This document shows, piece after piece, positions 11,624 through 22,130 of a stretch of 64,000 nt of DNA (position 1 is the stretch's first letter; each line of letters opens with the position of its first letter). This stretch comes from Acorus gramineus. Taxonomy: Eukaryota; Streptophyta; Magnoliopsida; Acorales; Acoraceae. The stretch covers positions 2,418,001 to 2,482,000 of the forward strand of contig JAUJYN010000017.1 of the NCBI GenBank assembly GCA_030737835.1. Reading direction: 5' to 3'. Under the pieces are notes generated by a model, which had not been told where the DNA came from, ran no database searches, and saw nothing but the letters and a program-made list of their open reading frames with translations. The position numbers were made by a program, and so were the translations under genes.

Positions 11624-12352
11624 AACGCCTTAAGATTGTTAGAGGATTAGATGAAAATAGGGTGAAAATTACAAAAATTCAGCACAGTAAAATACTGAAA
11701 CAATAGAGAGAATGAAAAGGAGTGAGAGATGAATGGATGTACGAAGCCCGCTACGACGCTTAAGGCGTTATTCGGCTCCTCTCAGTGTAGAAGTCACGGA
11801 CCGAACCGCGCCCAGGATATAGTAAGCCCACACAGAGTGCACGCTCAGGTGGAATCAGAAACTGGCTTAGAACTCTATCACCACAAAAGCACTTGGGCTA
11901 CTGGAATAATAGGATGTCAGGGCTATCTCTCACAGACTCTCACAAGAGACTCTCTTTCTTTGAGTTGATACACACTTTGTGACTTCGATGGATGGAATGG
12001 CATACATGGGTCCCTTTATATAGGCCTCTAGATTGCCTAAGAGTCACCTCCACATTCAAGGTACCCATTCAATTAGGAATAATGGACTTTCAATTATTCT
12101 ATGCATGGATCATTGTTCCATATTCAATGGGAATGGCAAATTCAAGGTACATAATGGACTCCTTTATAGCCAATTCATGTATCCAACCTAGGCGCATCAT
12201 AGGAATGAGAACCTTGCATGTTCAATGCTTCATTCCACCCTAGGTTCATCATAAAAATTCTACATACATGAATTCTATATATTTAATGCATTAAATATGG
12301 TTCATTCCATCCTAGGTTCATCTTGGAATCCCACAAACATGAACCTTGCACG
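11624..12352 (-). mobile_element. copia leader and probable 5' LTR, reverse
   Basis: Noncoding sequence upstream (minus strand) of copia gag. A TATA-like motif is visible in reverse as TTTATATAGG (12014-12023), and short direct repeats built on CCTAGGTTCATC recur between 12186 and 12345. The region probably contains the copia 5' LTR, whose outer end may be the TGCAAGG (minus strand) at about 12350. I found no convincing iMet primer site, so the LTR-leader border is unresolved. A reverse A1 LTR starts at 12353. Confidence 0.55.
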
Positions 12353-15300
12353 TGTCACGCCCCAGGGCGGCCGTCCCCAAAATGCGGCAAGTGTATATAT
12401 GATATCAGTAAACAGGAGATCAATAATATACCATAACCAACAGCTAAAATGACAACACAGATAAAAGCAGGGCTGACATGATATATACACCAAATGCGGA
12501 AGCTAAAAAGACTGAATCTGTAAATCAACAACACTTTACAGACTCGATACATAATCATATGTCCTGTGAGAGCCAATATATCCACAATACATCCATCCAA
12601 ATACAATCCATACTAGGTGCCCAAGCACAGAAATATATACATACAATGAAAGAGAAGGATGCTAATGGCCTCAAAACTCGAGGGACGTGGCGCTACTCCG
12701 CTACTGGTGTAGTCGCTCGGGAAGCTCCTCCTTCAAGTCCGCCTCGGTAATCACTGAGGAAAATAATTATGCGAGGGGTGAGCCACACGCTCAGTGAATA
12801 GCACAACCCATGCATACAGTTATATTAACCACATTTAATCAAATCACTAGCCTCAAAGTGGCATAAATATCACAAATCCGGGGGTTCGTCACATCGCCGA
12901 ACCGCCATACCCTCACCCTCACCCTCACCCCTCAATAGGTGACAAAGGATGTTGGGACTTAATAGGTTGATAATCATCCTTACACAATCCAGTGGGTCGC
13001 CACATCGCCGGCCCACCATACCCTCACCCTCACCTCTCAATAGGTGACATAGGCTATTGGGACTGACTAGGCTGTTGGTCACCCTTGGTCCACCGATAGT
13101 CTCTCCCCACTCCGTAGGTCGTTTGGCCACCCCCACATTCAGCACAGTCCTTCTACCAAATCAGGAGGTGCCTACTGATGGGAGCCCCTGCACGGGACAA
13201 CCTTTTAAACGCTGAGGTAGTCTCTACACGGATCCAACGAAGGGAACAGAACAGCCTATCCATCGCATATGATCCACTCGGATCCGCTGACAGCACATCT
13301 CTACAACTCTAATGTCTCGAATTCTTCAGAATTCCACCAGTGCGCATAACCAGGATGCGGGGAAATACATAAGACAGAAAAGGAGGGAAAGAGACCTTGG
13401 GAGGGCAACCTAAGGTCCCGATGTAGGACATCCCGCCAACCAAACAAGGAACACGGAGTACCCTAACCCGGGTCTCAATGTTAACCTCGCAAGGCCCCCT
13501 TATATTCCCCAAGGCATGCTAATAATATAACGAGTTTGTATTTAATTAAATAAATCAAACTAATAGGACGCATGCATAGGTCGGGGCTTTCCTAGCATGA
13601 TAACGAGGTGACAGGATGCACGGCTCATGCATAAATCCTAAGGGTGCAAGTCCCTAACATACAAGTCTAGGGTGGCATGCATTCTACACATCAATCATGC
13701 TTACATGGATTTCAGTAGAACAGTTAATATTAACTATGTGCCCCAGGGGAGGACGGTACACGCCCAAGTGCATGTAGCGCCTCCCAAACTGGGTTGGGTT
13801 GTCCCACTCACCGGAAGTTGGGTCGACGCGCGACCGTCCGTCGAGATCTGCAAGACAGGGTATCAACTGGTGAGTAAAAATCCACAAGTACCCAAAATAC
13901 ACAACAACAAACAAGTAAACACCCAACACTCGGGCAAACGTGCATACGGCCCCGTACGCACGCTAACCCGAGAACCCCGGCAACCACCCGCACGGCCACC
14001 CGTCCCCGGATGCACCGCCGCGCCTCAGCCCGCGCACCCAGGCGCACCGCCGGGCCCCTGCCCACCGCCTGGACACGCCACCGAGCCTCCTGGGTGCACC
14101 GCGCGCCCACTGCGCCCCAGCGCAGCAGCCCGCGCGCACCGCGCACGCCTCGCGCCCTGCGCCTCGCCCCGCGCGCACCTCCGCTGCACTCGTCTCGCTC
14201 CGTGCGCACCGCCGACTTGCCCAGCACTCCACCGACTCGCCGCGCGCGCGCAAAGCGTGCCTGTGCCCCTGCGCAGCGCTCTGCGCGCACCCTGCACGAC
14301 GCCCTGCACGCACGCCTACTCGGCCAGCACCCCCCAGCACGCCCAGCGCCCAGCACGCCCAGCGCTCGCACGCCCAGCACGCCCAGCGCCCGCATGCCCA
14401 GCACCCGCACGCCCAGCACGCCCGGTGCCCAGCACCCGCATGCCGAGCACGCCCGGCGCCCAGCACCCGCATGCCCAGCACGCCCAGCGCCCAGCACGCG
14501 CGCCCTGCTGGCCTCCAGCTCCACCCGAGCGCACGCCCGCGCGCGCCCTGCCAGCGGCTCCGCCTGCTGCGCCTGTGCTGCTGCCTGTGCTGCCTGCTGC
14601 CCGAGACCACCATCCACCTTGCCCGAGCACCTCCACCACCAACCACAGGCCACCAACGGCCTCCGACCGCCCCCAACCACCTCCGACAGCCACCCACAGC
14701 CGCCGACCACCACCCAACCCCAAAACCCCCTTCCTAACATACATCTAAGCCAAAAAGAAGAGGAAAAAGAGCTTACCAAGGGGAGGAAGAGATGTCCGGT
14801 TGCTCTCCGCGCACCGAAACGCTCCCCCAACGGTCTCTACCACCAAGACCTACTCCCACCTCCGAAATGGCTCGGATCTGAGGAGAAGAGAGGGCGGATG
14901 AAAGGGCTAGGTAGGCCAGAATCCGGATTTGAAAGCACCGGGGTGTAGATCGGGACCCGATCTACACTTTCTATGCTTTAGGTTTTAAGCTTTGAGGACT
15001 CTAGGGGGCTCAAATGGAGGTTTTTGAGAGAGGGAGAGAGAGAAAATGAAATGAGGAAGATGATGAATAGTGCCAAGCAAATTTTAGATCTCATTATATA
15101 AGTCAAACCTAGTTTAACTTAGGGCTAATCAAGATTAGGGCTTGATTAATTAGGTTAAGTGGGTTTCAAATGGGATTTGACTTGGGTCAACCTAACCACA
15201 CAAAAAGACAAAAAGGGTTGACCAAGTCATGGGCCCACTTTGACCGAGTCAACTCTCCCAATGACTTCTCGCTCGGTCAAAACCCGGATACGCCCCGGAA

Positions 15301-15520
15301 CTGCGAAATTCTGAAACGTACCAGAATTCGATGAAAATTTCATGAGTGGCTTAAAATGGCACCAGGACACATAATATGCAGTTAGATTTTCAATCGGAGT
15401 CCTCTAGCTCAGGACGATAGCTAACAGTCCAAAATTTTAGCGGTTCCGATCGAAAAACTCAAAAACTGCCAAAATGCTCCAATGGTTACCAGCAAGCCAA
15501 AAAGTGACACATATATAACA
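12353..15520 (-). mobile_element. A1 solo LTR, reverse
   Basis: A complete reverse A1 LTR of about 3.17 kb. Its left end is TGTCACGCCCC (reverse of the family 3' terminus) and its right end ATATATAACA (reverse of the start). No primer site or internal sequence adjoins it. Flanks GCACG (12348-12352) and GCGCG (15521-15525) agree at four of five bases, a possible aged duplication. It includes the A1-specific module of about 115 bp (13393-13505), a GC-rich block with repeats built on CGCCCAGCACGCCCAG (14320-14500), and a TATA box read on the minus strand as CTTATATAATG (about 15092-15102). Confidence 0.8.
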
Positions 15521-17056
15521 GCGCGAACGTGCGGCGCGCCTGGGCGCGAGGGTTGGGGCACGGCAGTGCGCCCGGGGCGCGGGGCTGCGTGCGTGCGTGC
15601 GCACCCGTTGCATGTGCGTGCGGGTGGCCGTGCGCATGGCTGCCCGGGGGTGCGGGAGTGTGTCGGGGTACTCGGACTCGCGTGCGTACGGGCCCGTATG
15701 CATGCTTGTCCGAGTGTTGGGTATTTTTAGCATATTTCTTGCGTATTTGTGTATTTTACTCACCATTTTGGTTTCCCATGTCTTGCAGATCTTGACGGGC
15801 GATCACGCGACGACCCGGGTATTGGTGAGTGGGACAATCCAACCCAGTTGGGAGGTGTTCGATGCACGTAGGCATGCATTGCCCTCCCCTAGGGCACCAT
15901 AATTGCATATTAGATAGTATTAATTGTAAACTATGCATGCATGATTATTATGTAGTATCCATGCCACCCTAGGCCTTGCATGTTAGGGATATGCACCCTT
16001 ATGATATGTGTAAAGGCCCAAGCATCCTAATACCATGTTTTCATGCTAGGGAAGCCTCGACCTACGCATGCGTCCCATTTAGTTTAATTTATTTAAATCA
16101 AATGTGAGTTTTGTAATTAGCATGCCTTAGAGAATATTATAACCTTGTGGTTATAATATATGCTTCCCCGCATCTTAGTTATGCGCCCTAGAGGAATTCT
16201 GAAGAATTCATGACATTTGTAGAGTTGAGATCGGTGTCGGCGGATCCAAGTGGATCGTATCCGTGTGGGTAGGCTATTTCTCTTCCCTTCGTTGGATCCG
16301 TGTAGGGACTTCTCAGCGTTAGACAGGCCGTCCTGACAGAGGGCTCCCATCAGTAGGCACCTCCTGATTTGGTTTCGGACTGTGCTGAATCGTGGGAGTA
16401 GACCAGGCGAGCTACGGTGTGGAGGAGAGGCTATCGGTGGACCAAGGGTGATTAACAGCCTAATCAGTCCCAAAAGACCATGTCACCAGTTTGAGGGTGA
16501 GGGTGAGGGTGTAGTGGGTTGGCGATGAGCGACCCACTGGATTGTGTAGTTATTGCCACTTAGAGGCTATAAATGATTTGAGGTTAATATGAATTGTGAT
16601 GCATGGGTTGTGCTATTCACTGAGCGTGTGGCTCACCCCTCGCATATATTTTTCTCCAGTGATATCTGAGTCGGATCCGCAGGAGGAGCTCCCCGAGGCA
16701 CATCAGCAGTAGCGGAGCAGCGTCACGTTCTTCGTGTGAGAGGCCATTCAGCATCCCCCTTTGCTTGTATGTATTGTATTCCGTGCTTGAGCACGCGTTT
16801 GTATTATATTTGGATGTCGTGTATAAATTGGCTCTCACAGGACAGTTGATTATGTATCGAGTCTGTAATATGTCTTTGAATTACAGACTCAGTCTTTTAG
16901 CTTCCGCTATTTGTGTATATATTATGTCAGCCTCTTTGTTGTCTGTGTTGTCATTGTTGATATTGTTTAGAGTATATTATTGACCTCCTGTTTAGACTGC
17001 TGATATCATATATACCATTGCCGCGTCCCGGGGACGGCCGCCGTGGGGCGTGACAG
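15521..17056 (+). mobile_element. A2 LTR piece, forward (3' half)
   Basis: From inside the GC-rich block to the terminus GGGCGTGACA at 17056. It carries the predicted 36-nt exon (15789-15824), a perfect 11-bp-stem palindrome of the A2 type (16134-16159), a (GGGTGA)n tract near 16493-16512, the TGAGC...GCTCA hairpin near 16619 and the GAGTCTGTAAT hairpin near 16858. In reverse complement it matches 49336-51040 very closely, including the same accidental open frames. The 5' half is not adjacent. Confidence 0.8.
16134..16159. repeat. A2-type palindrome ATATTATAACC-TTGT-GGTTATAATAT
   Basis: A perfect 11-bp stem with a 4-base loop inside the A2 LTR. A1 LTRs carry an extra module of about 115 bp at this place, and copy 1-2435 keeps parts of the palindrome on both sides of it. 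Related palindromes sit near 21212, 39079 and 50230. Confidence 0.75.
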
Positions 17057-17620
17057 TCCATGACCCGAAATTCTGTACATGCTTCACTAGAACAGCCATA
17101 ACTTCCTCAATATAGCTCCGAATTGCACAATTCAAAATCCACTGGCAAGCCAAGACGATTATCTAAAACTTTCATGCTTATGCTGAAATTAAATAACCCC
17201 TCTAGATATTTCAAAATATGAGCTAAACATCAAACAGGGCTGCTGCCAGGATTTTCTCATCCCCGGGGTATACTTGGAAAAATACCCATAACTTTTTCTA
17301 CATGAATCCAGTTGATCCAATTCCACTTTTGTATGAAAGCTAACTCAAAACTGAGCATCTCATGATAAAATCATATTTAAACCTCTTCATCTTCGATATT
17401 AACAAAATTAAATCCGAATAATAATTGGAATGCATAACTTCTACAAAGATGTCAGAATGCGACGCGAATTTACAGGTAGGCCAATGATAATACCAGGAGA
17501 ATAATTATGCAGACAGATTTTCAATCAGAGTACTCCAAATCCTGCAGGTAGCTAAAAAAACCAAAATTTTAGAGACTCAAATCGAAAAAATATATGCCTC
17601 CAAATGACACAGGCCTAACA
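17057..17620 (-). mobile_element. C2: C LTR 5' piece, reverse
   Basis: Reverse-oriented first part of a C LTR, ending CAGGCCTAACA at 17620 (reverse of the family start). In reverse complement it aligns with about 7061-7570 of C1. It abuts the A2 terminus at 17056 without a duplication I can recognise, so the junction is a rearrangement or a truncated insertion. Confidence 0.75.
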
Positions 17621-17992
17621 GTATTGAAGGACCTAAACAAATAGATGGATGGATGGAGGGACCTTAACAAAATAAAAATGTCAAGGGACCTATTGTTATT
17701 ACAATGGTATGCCCAGGGACCCCTAATTAATTTCCCCTTGATCTTTCTTTATTATTCTCGAAAACTTCGTATTATTTCGGATCCTTGTGTTCTACCAATA
17801 TTATGTCAATGATTTACGATATTTTTACAAGTTTTAGATGGTAGTATTAGGTCTCAAAGGTATATGTATATGACTTGATGATTTCATGAGTTTCTTGTTT
17901 GATTTCTTATTATTTTTTTATATGATTTTAAAAGACTCTTAGATCTTATGTTATAGCCTTCATATTATGTGATTTTCAATAACGTATGGGCT
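17621..17992 (+). mobile_element. E-like LTR region, left part
   Basis: AT-rich noncoding sequence. Phrases around GGGACC and GGGACCCC resemble the upstream part of the E LTR at 35693. I found no coding sequence. Assignment to an E-like LTR rests mainly on the right part (19276-20435) and on apparent continuity across the nested solo LTR. Confidence 0.4.
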
Positions 17993-19275
17993 TGTCGGTA
18001 TCGTTTTTTCGGGTGCTCGGGTGCCTCCGAAAAAGATATGGGGCTTTTACTTGGCGTGTGTGGGGTTCTTCGGGGATTCGTATCCAGGGCGTGCCTTGGT
18101 AGGCTCAGTCGGATCGACTCTCGGAAGGGGAAGGGGGTGTCTGTCGTTCCTTGATGAGGTGCCCGACAGCTCCTCAGGAGGATTCAGAGGGGTTTTTTTG
18201 TGATCGCCACCTGCTTTCTCAAAAAGCAGGAAAAGTTGGGGTTGATTTGGATCACCTTCGTCGGGGAGTTTGTTGGGTCTCTGCTCTGAGATACGGGCAT
18301 GTCGCACACAGAGGTGAAAAAAACAGGAATCCTCTTCTGCTTTGGGAACTTGATGAAAGGAGGTTTGGGAGTTAGGGTTTAGGTGAAGGGTCGGCTAGTG
18401 GGAATTAGCCGCCTGGTAGGGGACGGCTGGTTGGGATTAGCCGCCTGGGATCTGGCTCAATTTGGGCAGTACTTGGGTAGGGTTTGGTTTGGATGTTGGC
18501 TGAAGTTAAACTAAGTTTGACCAGGGTCTTGGAGAGTGGATTTGGAGAGTGAATTTGTGTAGGGAATGGGTTTTTCACTCACAAATAGGACTTTCTTTCC
18601 CTCTCAAGGGTTTTGAAATGGTGGTGGGGGGGTATTGGATGATTTAGAATGTATTAGGAAGGTTGATGGTTTGTTGATGATTTTTATTCATATCTTGAAA
18701 AAGAGTTGGATGCCCCCTATTTATAGTAAAAAAGGGGCATGGGAGTGTCCATTGGACAATAGATCAAAATGGGTAATAAGGTGCTTGATTTGACCTTCCA
18801 TTAGATCTTTGTTCTCTGACAGTGTCCAAGTGAGGGACGGCTAGTTGAAACTAGCCACCCAGTGAGGGGCGGCTACTTTCAACTAGCATCCCCGATGATG
18901 ATCTGACAAACATCCCATCTCTGACAGGCGGTGGCTTCGGTTGGCTACTAGGGTCGAACCGGCCAAGAGGGGGTGGCTAAAGGGAACAAACTGCCGCAAT
19001 CATCAGCATTAAATGCTGCTTTATGTCCCATCTAAGGGAAGCGGTTTGGGGTCGGTTAGGGGGCGGCTAGTTGAAACTAGCCGCCCAATATGGGGTGGCT
19101 ACTCTCAAGTAGCCGCCCCTGTCCAGGTTTTTAGATTTTTCCAAGTGTTGGACTAGGGTTTCCGGTTTTGGTTTCTAAGGGAGTTTTCCATTAGATGTCC
19201 AAACGTGGTCATTTCTAAATGTTACTTGAAGTAAATTTCTGATCCTTATGGACTGTCAAAATTGGGGTATCTACA
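17993..19275 (-). mobile_element. solo LTR with palindromic repeats, reverse, unassigned family
   Basis: Read on the minus strand it begins TGTAGATACCCCAATTTTG (at 19275) and ends CGATACCGACA (at 17993), with a TATA box CTATAAATAGGGGG near 18719-18733. This is a normal LTR layout, of a style I associate with Tat/Ogre-type gypsy LTRs; the family is not certain. GTATG lies immediately right (19276-19280) and also at 17984-17988, four bases off the left end, so the exact left border is unclear. Inside are inverted repeats such as GGCTAGTTGAAACTAGCC (near 18838 and 19067). No coding sequence. Confidence 0.55.
18360..19135. repeat. dispersed hairpin repeats, GGCGGCTA...TAGCCGCC type
   Basis: At least six short palindromic units of the form GGCTAGTT-GA-AACTAGCC, or variants with GGAATTAGCCGCC, are scattered through the solo LTR at about 18392-18415, 18421-18450, 18838-18860, 18870-18890, 19065-19090 and 19094-19130. 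Each can fold on itself, and neighbours can also pair with each other. Confidence 0.65.
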
Positions 19276-19659
19276 GTATGAGCCTCTTTTTTTATAAGAA
19301 AGAATATGTTATGTATACCTCATGCTTAGGATTTTTATTCATTGATGTATAAATCATGTTTATGATCTTTAAACCTTATTTTAAACCTTATACACTTAAA
19401 TCCGAACCAATGCCTATATTATTGTGATTTTTGGAGTTTTAAACATAGATCCATACTAGTTATTTATGCCTATGTTAAACCTAGGGTTTTCAAAGAGTTT
19501 TTATTTATTGGTCTTAATCGAATTTTTCGTATGTATGATTTGATTACAATGTAAACTCTTTTCTGTTTTACAACGTTTAAATGATTCGCGTAGGGTTTTC
19601 AATGATAGAATGTGTTAGGGTATTTTTTTTAAAAAAAAATAGGGTTTCATGTTTTCTGC

Positions 19660-19800
19660 CTCGGGATGGCTCCTTTGAGAGCCGTTGGGCATGTTCTGGA
19701 CGGCTCTCAGAGGAGCCGTCGATTTGTTTAGGACGGCCCCGGTAGGAGTCGTCGGTTCTTCCTCGGATGGTTCCTAGAGAAGCCGTCGGGTATTCGGTAC
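19660..19800. repeat. GACGGCTC/GAGCCGTC hairpin cluster
   Basis: Several palindromic units occur here, including GACGGCTC-TCAGAG-GAGCCGTC (19698-19719), which is perfect, and weaker relatives on both sides. They differ in sequence from the hairpins of the nearby solo LTR. The function is unknown. Confidence 0.65.
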
Positions 19801-20328
19801 GTACAGACCCCATCAGGTCCAGTACTGTTTGATCATAATGTGACCTTGCCATATCGTTTCTTGTCAGATTAGATTTACTGTAAGACTTGATTGTTGTTTG
19901 CGAATCGTTAGACCGGAGGTGAGTGGGTCTAGTCTCTATGTAGATTTTGAAACTACTTATATTTATATCATATTCGCATCATGCCTATGTTATGAATACA
20001 ACTGTTATTTTGAGTATGGAATACATGAGCATGACATCACGTTTTGAGACAATATTTTATGTATGAACTATATATTGGAGACTTTGTTATTCTTGCATGC
20101 AAACTATGGGTTGATGAATTGACCATGCATGCATATCATCTGTATGCATGACCCCTTCTGTGTGACATCGTCTGCATGACGACCGGTCTGCATGATCCAA
20201 TCCAGTGGGACCTTGTCTACGTGACATCTGCGTGACCAAGCTCTAGATAGAGCACCTTTTGGTTGCGTGCCATACGGGCATGTGTGTCCATAACATCAGA
20301 GATGCATTGTTTTATCGTTACACTTGTG

Positions 20329-20430
20329 AAAAAAAAAAATATATATATATATATATATATTATATTCTGTTCATTTCGGATTTTAGGGAATTGTTCTTTA
20401 AAATTATTATTATTATTATTATTATTGGGA
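20329..20430. repeat. poly-A, AT and TTA microsatellites
   Basis: An A run, then about a dozen AT units, then about eight ATT units, at the border between the E-like region and the A2 piece. The E solo LTR has a similar A/AT run near its own 3' end, which supports the E-like assignment to the left. Confidence 0.8.
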
Positions 20431-20435
20431 CAAAT

Positions 20436-22130
20436 TAGGCTCGCGGATGACCCGGCACGCGCGCAGACGGGCGCTCTGGCTGGCCGGCGCGCGTACTCGC
20501 AGACGGGCGGGCGTGCGCGCGGAGTGCTGCGCGGGGGGCGCAGTGCGCGCGGGTACGCCAGGGCTGGACGCGCTGGCAGGGGCACAGCAGCGCGTCTGGG
20601 CGCGCGGGCAAGGGAACGGCAGTGCGCCCGGGGCGCAAGGGCACGTGCAGGCGTGCGCATTCGTGCGTGCGCGTGCGGGTGGCCGTGCGTATGGCTGCCC
20701 GTGGGTTCGGGAGGGTGTCGGGGCACTCGGACTCGCGTGCGTACGCGCGTGCTCGCGTGCGTGCGGGCCCGTATGCATGCTTGTCCGAGTATTGGGTATT
20801 TCTAGTGTATTTCTTATGTATTTGTGTAGTTTACTCACCATATTGAATGCCCTTGTCTTGCAGATCTTGACGGACGGTCACGCAACGACCCGGGATTCGG
20901 TGAGTGGGACAATCCAACCCAGTAGGGAGGCGTTCGATGCACGTAGGCGTGCATTGCCCTCCCTGGGGCACCATAATTGCATATTAACTAGAAATAATTG
21001 TAAACTATACATGCATGATTAATATGATGTATCCATGCCACCTTAGACTTTGTATGCTAGGGATACACACCCTTATATCATGTATAGCAGCCTATGCATG
21101 TTTAGTCACCTTGTCCCTTAATTGAAAAGCCCTGAACCTATGCATGTTCCCATCTAGTTTAATTTAATTAAATGAAATGAGAGCATATAGTTACAAGCAC
21201 GCCTTAGAGGATATTATAACCTTGTTGTTATAATATATGTCTCCCCGCATCTTAGTTATGCGCCTTGGAGGAATTCTTGTGAATTCATGATATTTGTAGA
21301 GTTACAAATCGGTGTCGACGGATCCAAGAGGATCGTATCCGTGTGAGTAGGCTGTCTTCTCCTTATTGGTTGGATCCGATGTAGGAACTCCCCGGCGTTG
21401 GCTGGCCTGACAGAGGGCTCCCGTCCGTAGGTACCTCCGATGCGTCGGACTGTACTGATAGTGGGAGTATACCAGGTGGAGGCTACGAGGGTGGGAGAGG
21501 CTACCGGGTGGACCAGGGGTGGAGAGCGGTCTAGTATGCCCCAAGAGGCCCATGTCACCCCCCCCCCCCGGAAAGGGTGAGGGTGAGGAGGAGGTGGGTT
21601 GGCGATGAAACGACCCATTAGAATGTGTGGTTGCTCCCGTGTTAGGGGCTATAAATTATATAAGGTTAATATGAATTGTGATGCATGGGTTGTGCTATTC
21701 ACTGAGCGTGTGGCTCACCCCTCGCATATATTTTTCTCCAGTGATATCTGAGTCGGATCTGAAGGAGGAGCTCCCCAAGGCACATCAGCAGTAGTGGAGC
21801 AGCGTCACGTTCTGCGAGTGAGAGGCCATCAGCATCCCCTTCTTGATTGTATGTATTGTATTCCGTGCTTGGGCACATACTTATATTTGGATGTCATTGT
21901 ATATATTGGCTCTCACAGGACAGTTGATTATGTATCGGGTCTGTAATATGTTTTTGAATTACAGACTCAGTCGTTTGAGGTTCTGCTATTTGTATATATT
22001 ATGTCAGCTACCTTATTGTATGTGTTGTCATTTTTTATGTTGTTTAGTGTATGTTATTGATCTCCTGTATAGACTGCTGATATTATATATACTTGCCACG
22101 TCTCGGGGACGGCCGCCCTGGGGCGTGACA
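20436..22130 (+). mobile_element. A2 LTR piece, forward
   Basis: From the GC-rich block to the terminus GGGCGTGACA at 22130. It holds the acceptor TCTTGCAG and following 36-nt exon near 20866-20900, a GTGAGTGG donor, the A2 palindrome near 21212, a C run near 21557, a (GGGTGA) tract, the TGAGC hairpin near 21703 and the GTCTGTAAT hairpin near 21939. The 5' third of the LTR is absent. Confidence 0.8.

Larger units (their letters stand above)
19276..20435 (+). mobile_element. E-like LTR region, right part
   Basis: It resembles the E LTR (35693-38124): a donor-like GGAGGTGAGTGG near 19915-19926 in the same context as 37204-37215, then an AT-rich stretch, then a poly-A/AT run near 20329-20362 like the one near 38022-38040. 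It lacks a recognisable E terminus and runs into the A2 piece at about 20436. Between 19660 and 19800 it carries GGCTC/GAGCC hairpins. No coding sequence. Confidence 0.5.

Noticed and set aside
16117-16473. A 118-residue frame conserved between 16117-16473 and 49918-50274
   Set aside because: The similarity reflects two recent copies of the A2 LTR in opposite orientation. Nucleotide identity explains it, and there is no start context or domain.
17969-18375. Short frames at the left of the solo LTR, considered as a host gene exon
   Set aside because: They lie within LTR-type termini, are short and overlapping on both strands, and no known domain is visible.
20329-20430. Poly-A and AT/ATT runs read as a SINE or LINE tail
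   Set aside because: There are no Pol III boxes, no reverse-transcriptase sequence and no flanking duplication. A similar A/AT run lies inside the E LTR.
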